Shown piece by piece: positions 63,806 through 64,000 of a DNA stretch of 64,000 bases. Positions within the stretch are counted from its first letter, which is position 1. Every line of letters begins with the position of its first letter. Below the pieces are notes generated by a model. The model did no database searches, was not told where the DNA came from, and worked only from the letters and a program-made list of their open reading frames with translations. A program made the position numbers and the translations under genes. This DNA comes from Panonychus citri. Taxonomy: Eukaryota; Arthropoda; Arachnida; Trombidiformes; Tetranychidae. The DNA lies in the NCBI RefSeq assembly GCF_014898815.1, contig NW_026515428.1, forward strand, positions 744,001-808,000, given 5' to 3'.

Positions 63806-64000
63806 ATTCCATCCCACTTAATCACTCATCATCATCATGTGTATGTTGACTAACAATTAACTTCACTCGTCTCTTTCATATCCCTTTATTGTAACCCAAT
63901 TTGAACATTTTGTTTACAATTAATTGTTGATTATTTTGCTTCTGCTATTTAGCAATTGTCACTTAGAGCTTTTCACAAACTGGTAAATCATTTGATTAAC
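63806..64000. repeat. 195-base direct repeat, copy 2 (cut by window end)
   Basis: Ungapped match to 61575-61769 that still holds at the last base, so the true repeat is longer. It implies duplicated CRAL-TRIO 3' flank beyond the window. Confidence 0.93.

Noticed and set aside
1..64000. CRISPR arrays, operons, prokaryotic signals, tRNA or rRNA genes
   Set aside because: The repeats are microsatellites or duplications without regular unique spacers, genes are intron-split and eukaryotic, and no tRNA or rRNA motif was recognised.

Overview
The window is eukaryotic nuclear DNA. It is AT-rich, genes are split by short GT-AG introns, and the proteins are animal ones (insulin receptor substrate, forkhead N, TIEG-type KLF, slit-type LRR, DEG/ENaC channel, receptor tyrosine phosphatase). 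The gene set and compact layout suggest an arthropod, most likely a spider mite close to Tetranychus. That is inference from family resemblance and sequence style; no search was run. Exon joins were worked out by hand from splice sites and reading phase.

Layout. 1.4-5.0 kb (+): SMG8, a nonsense-mediated decay factor. 7.6-9.6 kb (+): a very short insulin receptor substrate. 11.0-13.6 kb (-): a FOXN2/3 (CHES-1-like) forkhead factor in five exons. 14.8-17.3 kb (-): a TIEG/cabut-type Krueppel-like factor. 17.6-27.6 kb is a duplicated accessory block: a CRAL-TRIO lipid-binding gene, one intact DEG/ENaC channel gene, three broken channel copies (one >99% identical to the intact gene over 321 bp) and two related orphan ORFs, all on the minus strand. 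28.4-46.1 kb (+): a secreted protein with a single slit-type LRR block, whose first intron is about 13.5 kb of microsatellite-rich DNA. 48.6-52.9 kb (-): a single-domain receptor tyrosine phosphatase sharing its first exons with an alternative Ig-transmembrane terminal exon. 53.6 kb (+): UQCR10 of respiratory complex III. 54.4-55.3 kb (-): PTPA. 56.5-58.0 kb (-): an SLC35G1-like DMT transporter. 60.5-61.5 kb (+): a second CRAL-TRIO gene with a broken frame. 62.1-63.4 kb (-): a membrane-anchored endonuclease/exonuclease/phosphatase-fold protein, followed by a repeat of the CRAL-TRIO 3' flank that runs off the window.

The genes do not form one pathway. Several are signalling regulators (IRS, PTPA, receptor phosphatase, FOXN, KLF), but their proximity looks incidental. 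The most unusual items are the phosphatase/Ig shared-exon locus, the single-block slit-like gene, the channel/orphan duplication block, the reduced IRS and the membrane-anchored nuclease-fold protein. Two otherwise intact genes each carry a one-base deletion in a short homopolymer, which may be consensus errors rather than real mutations.
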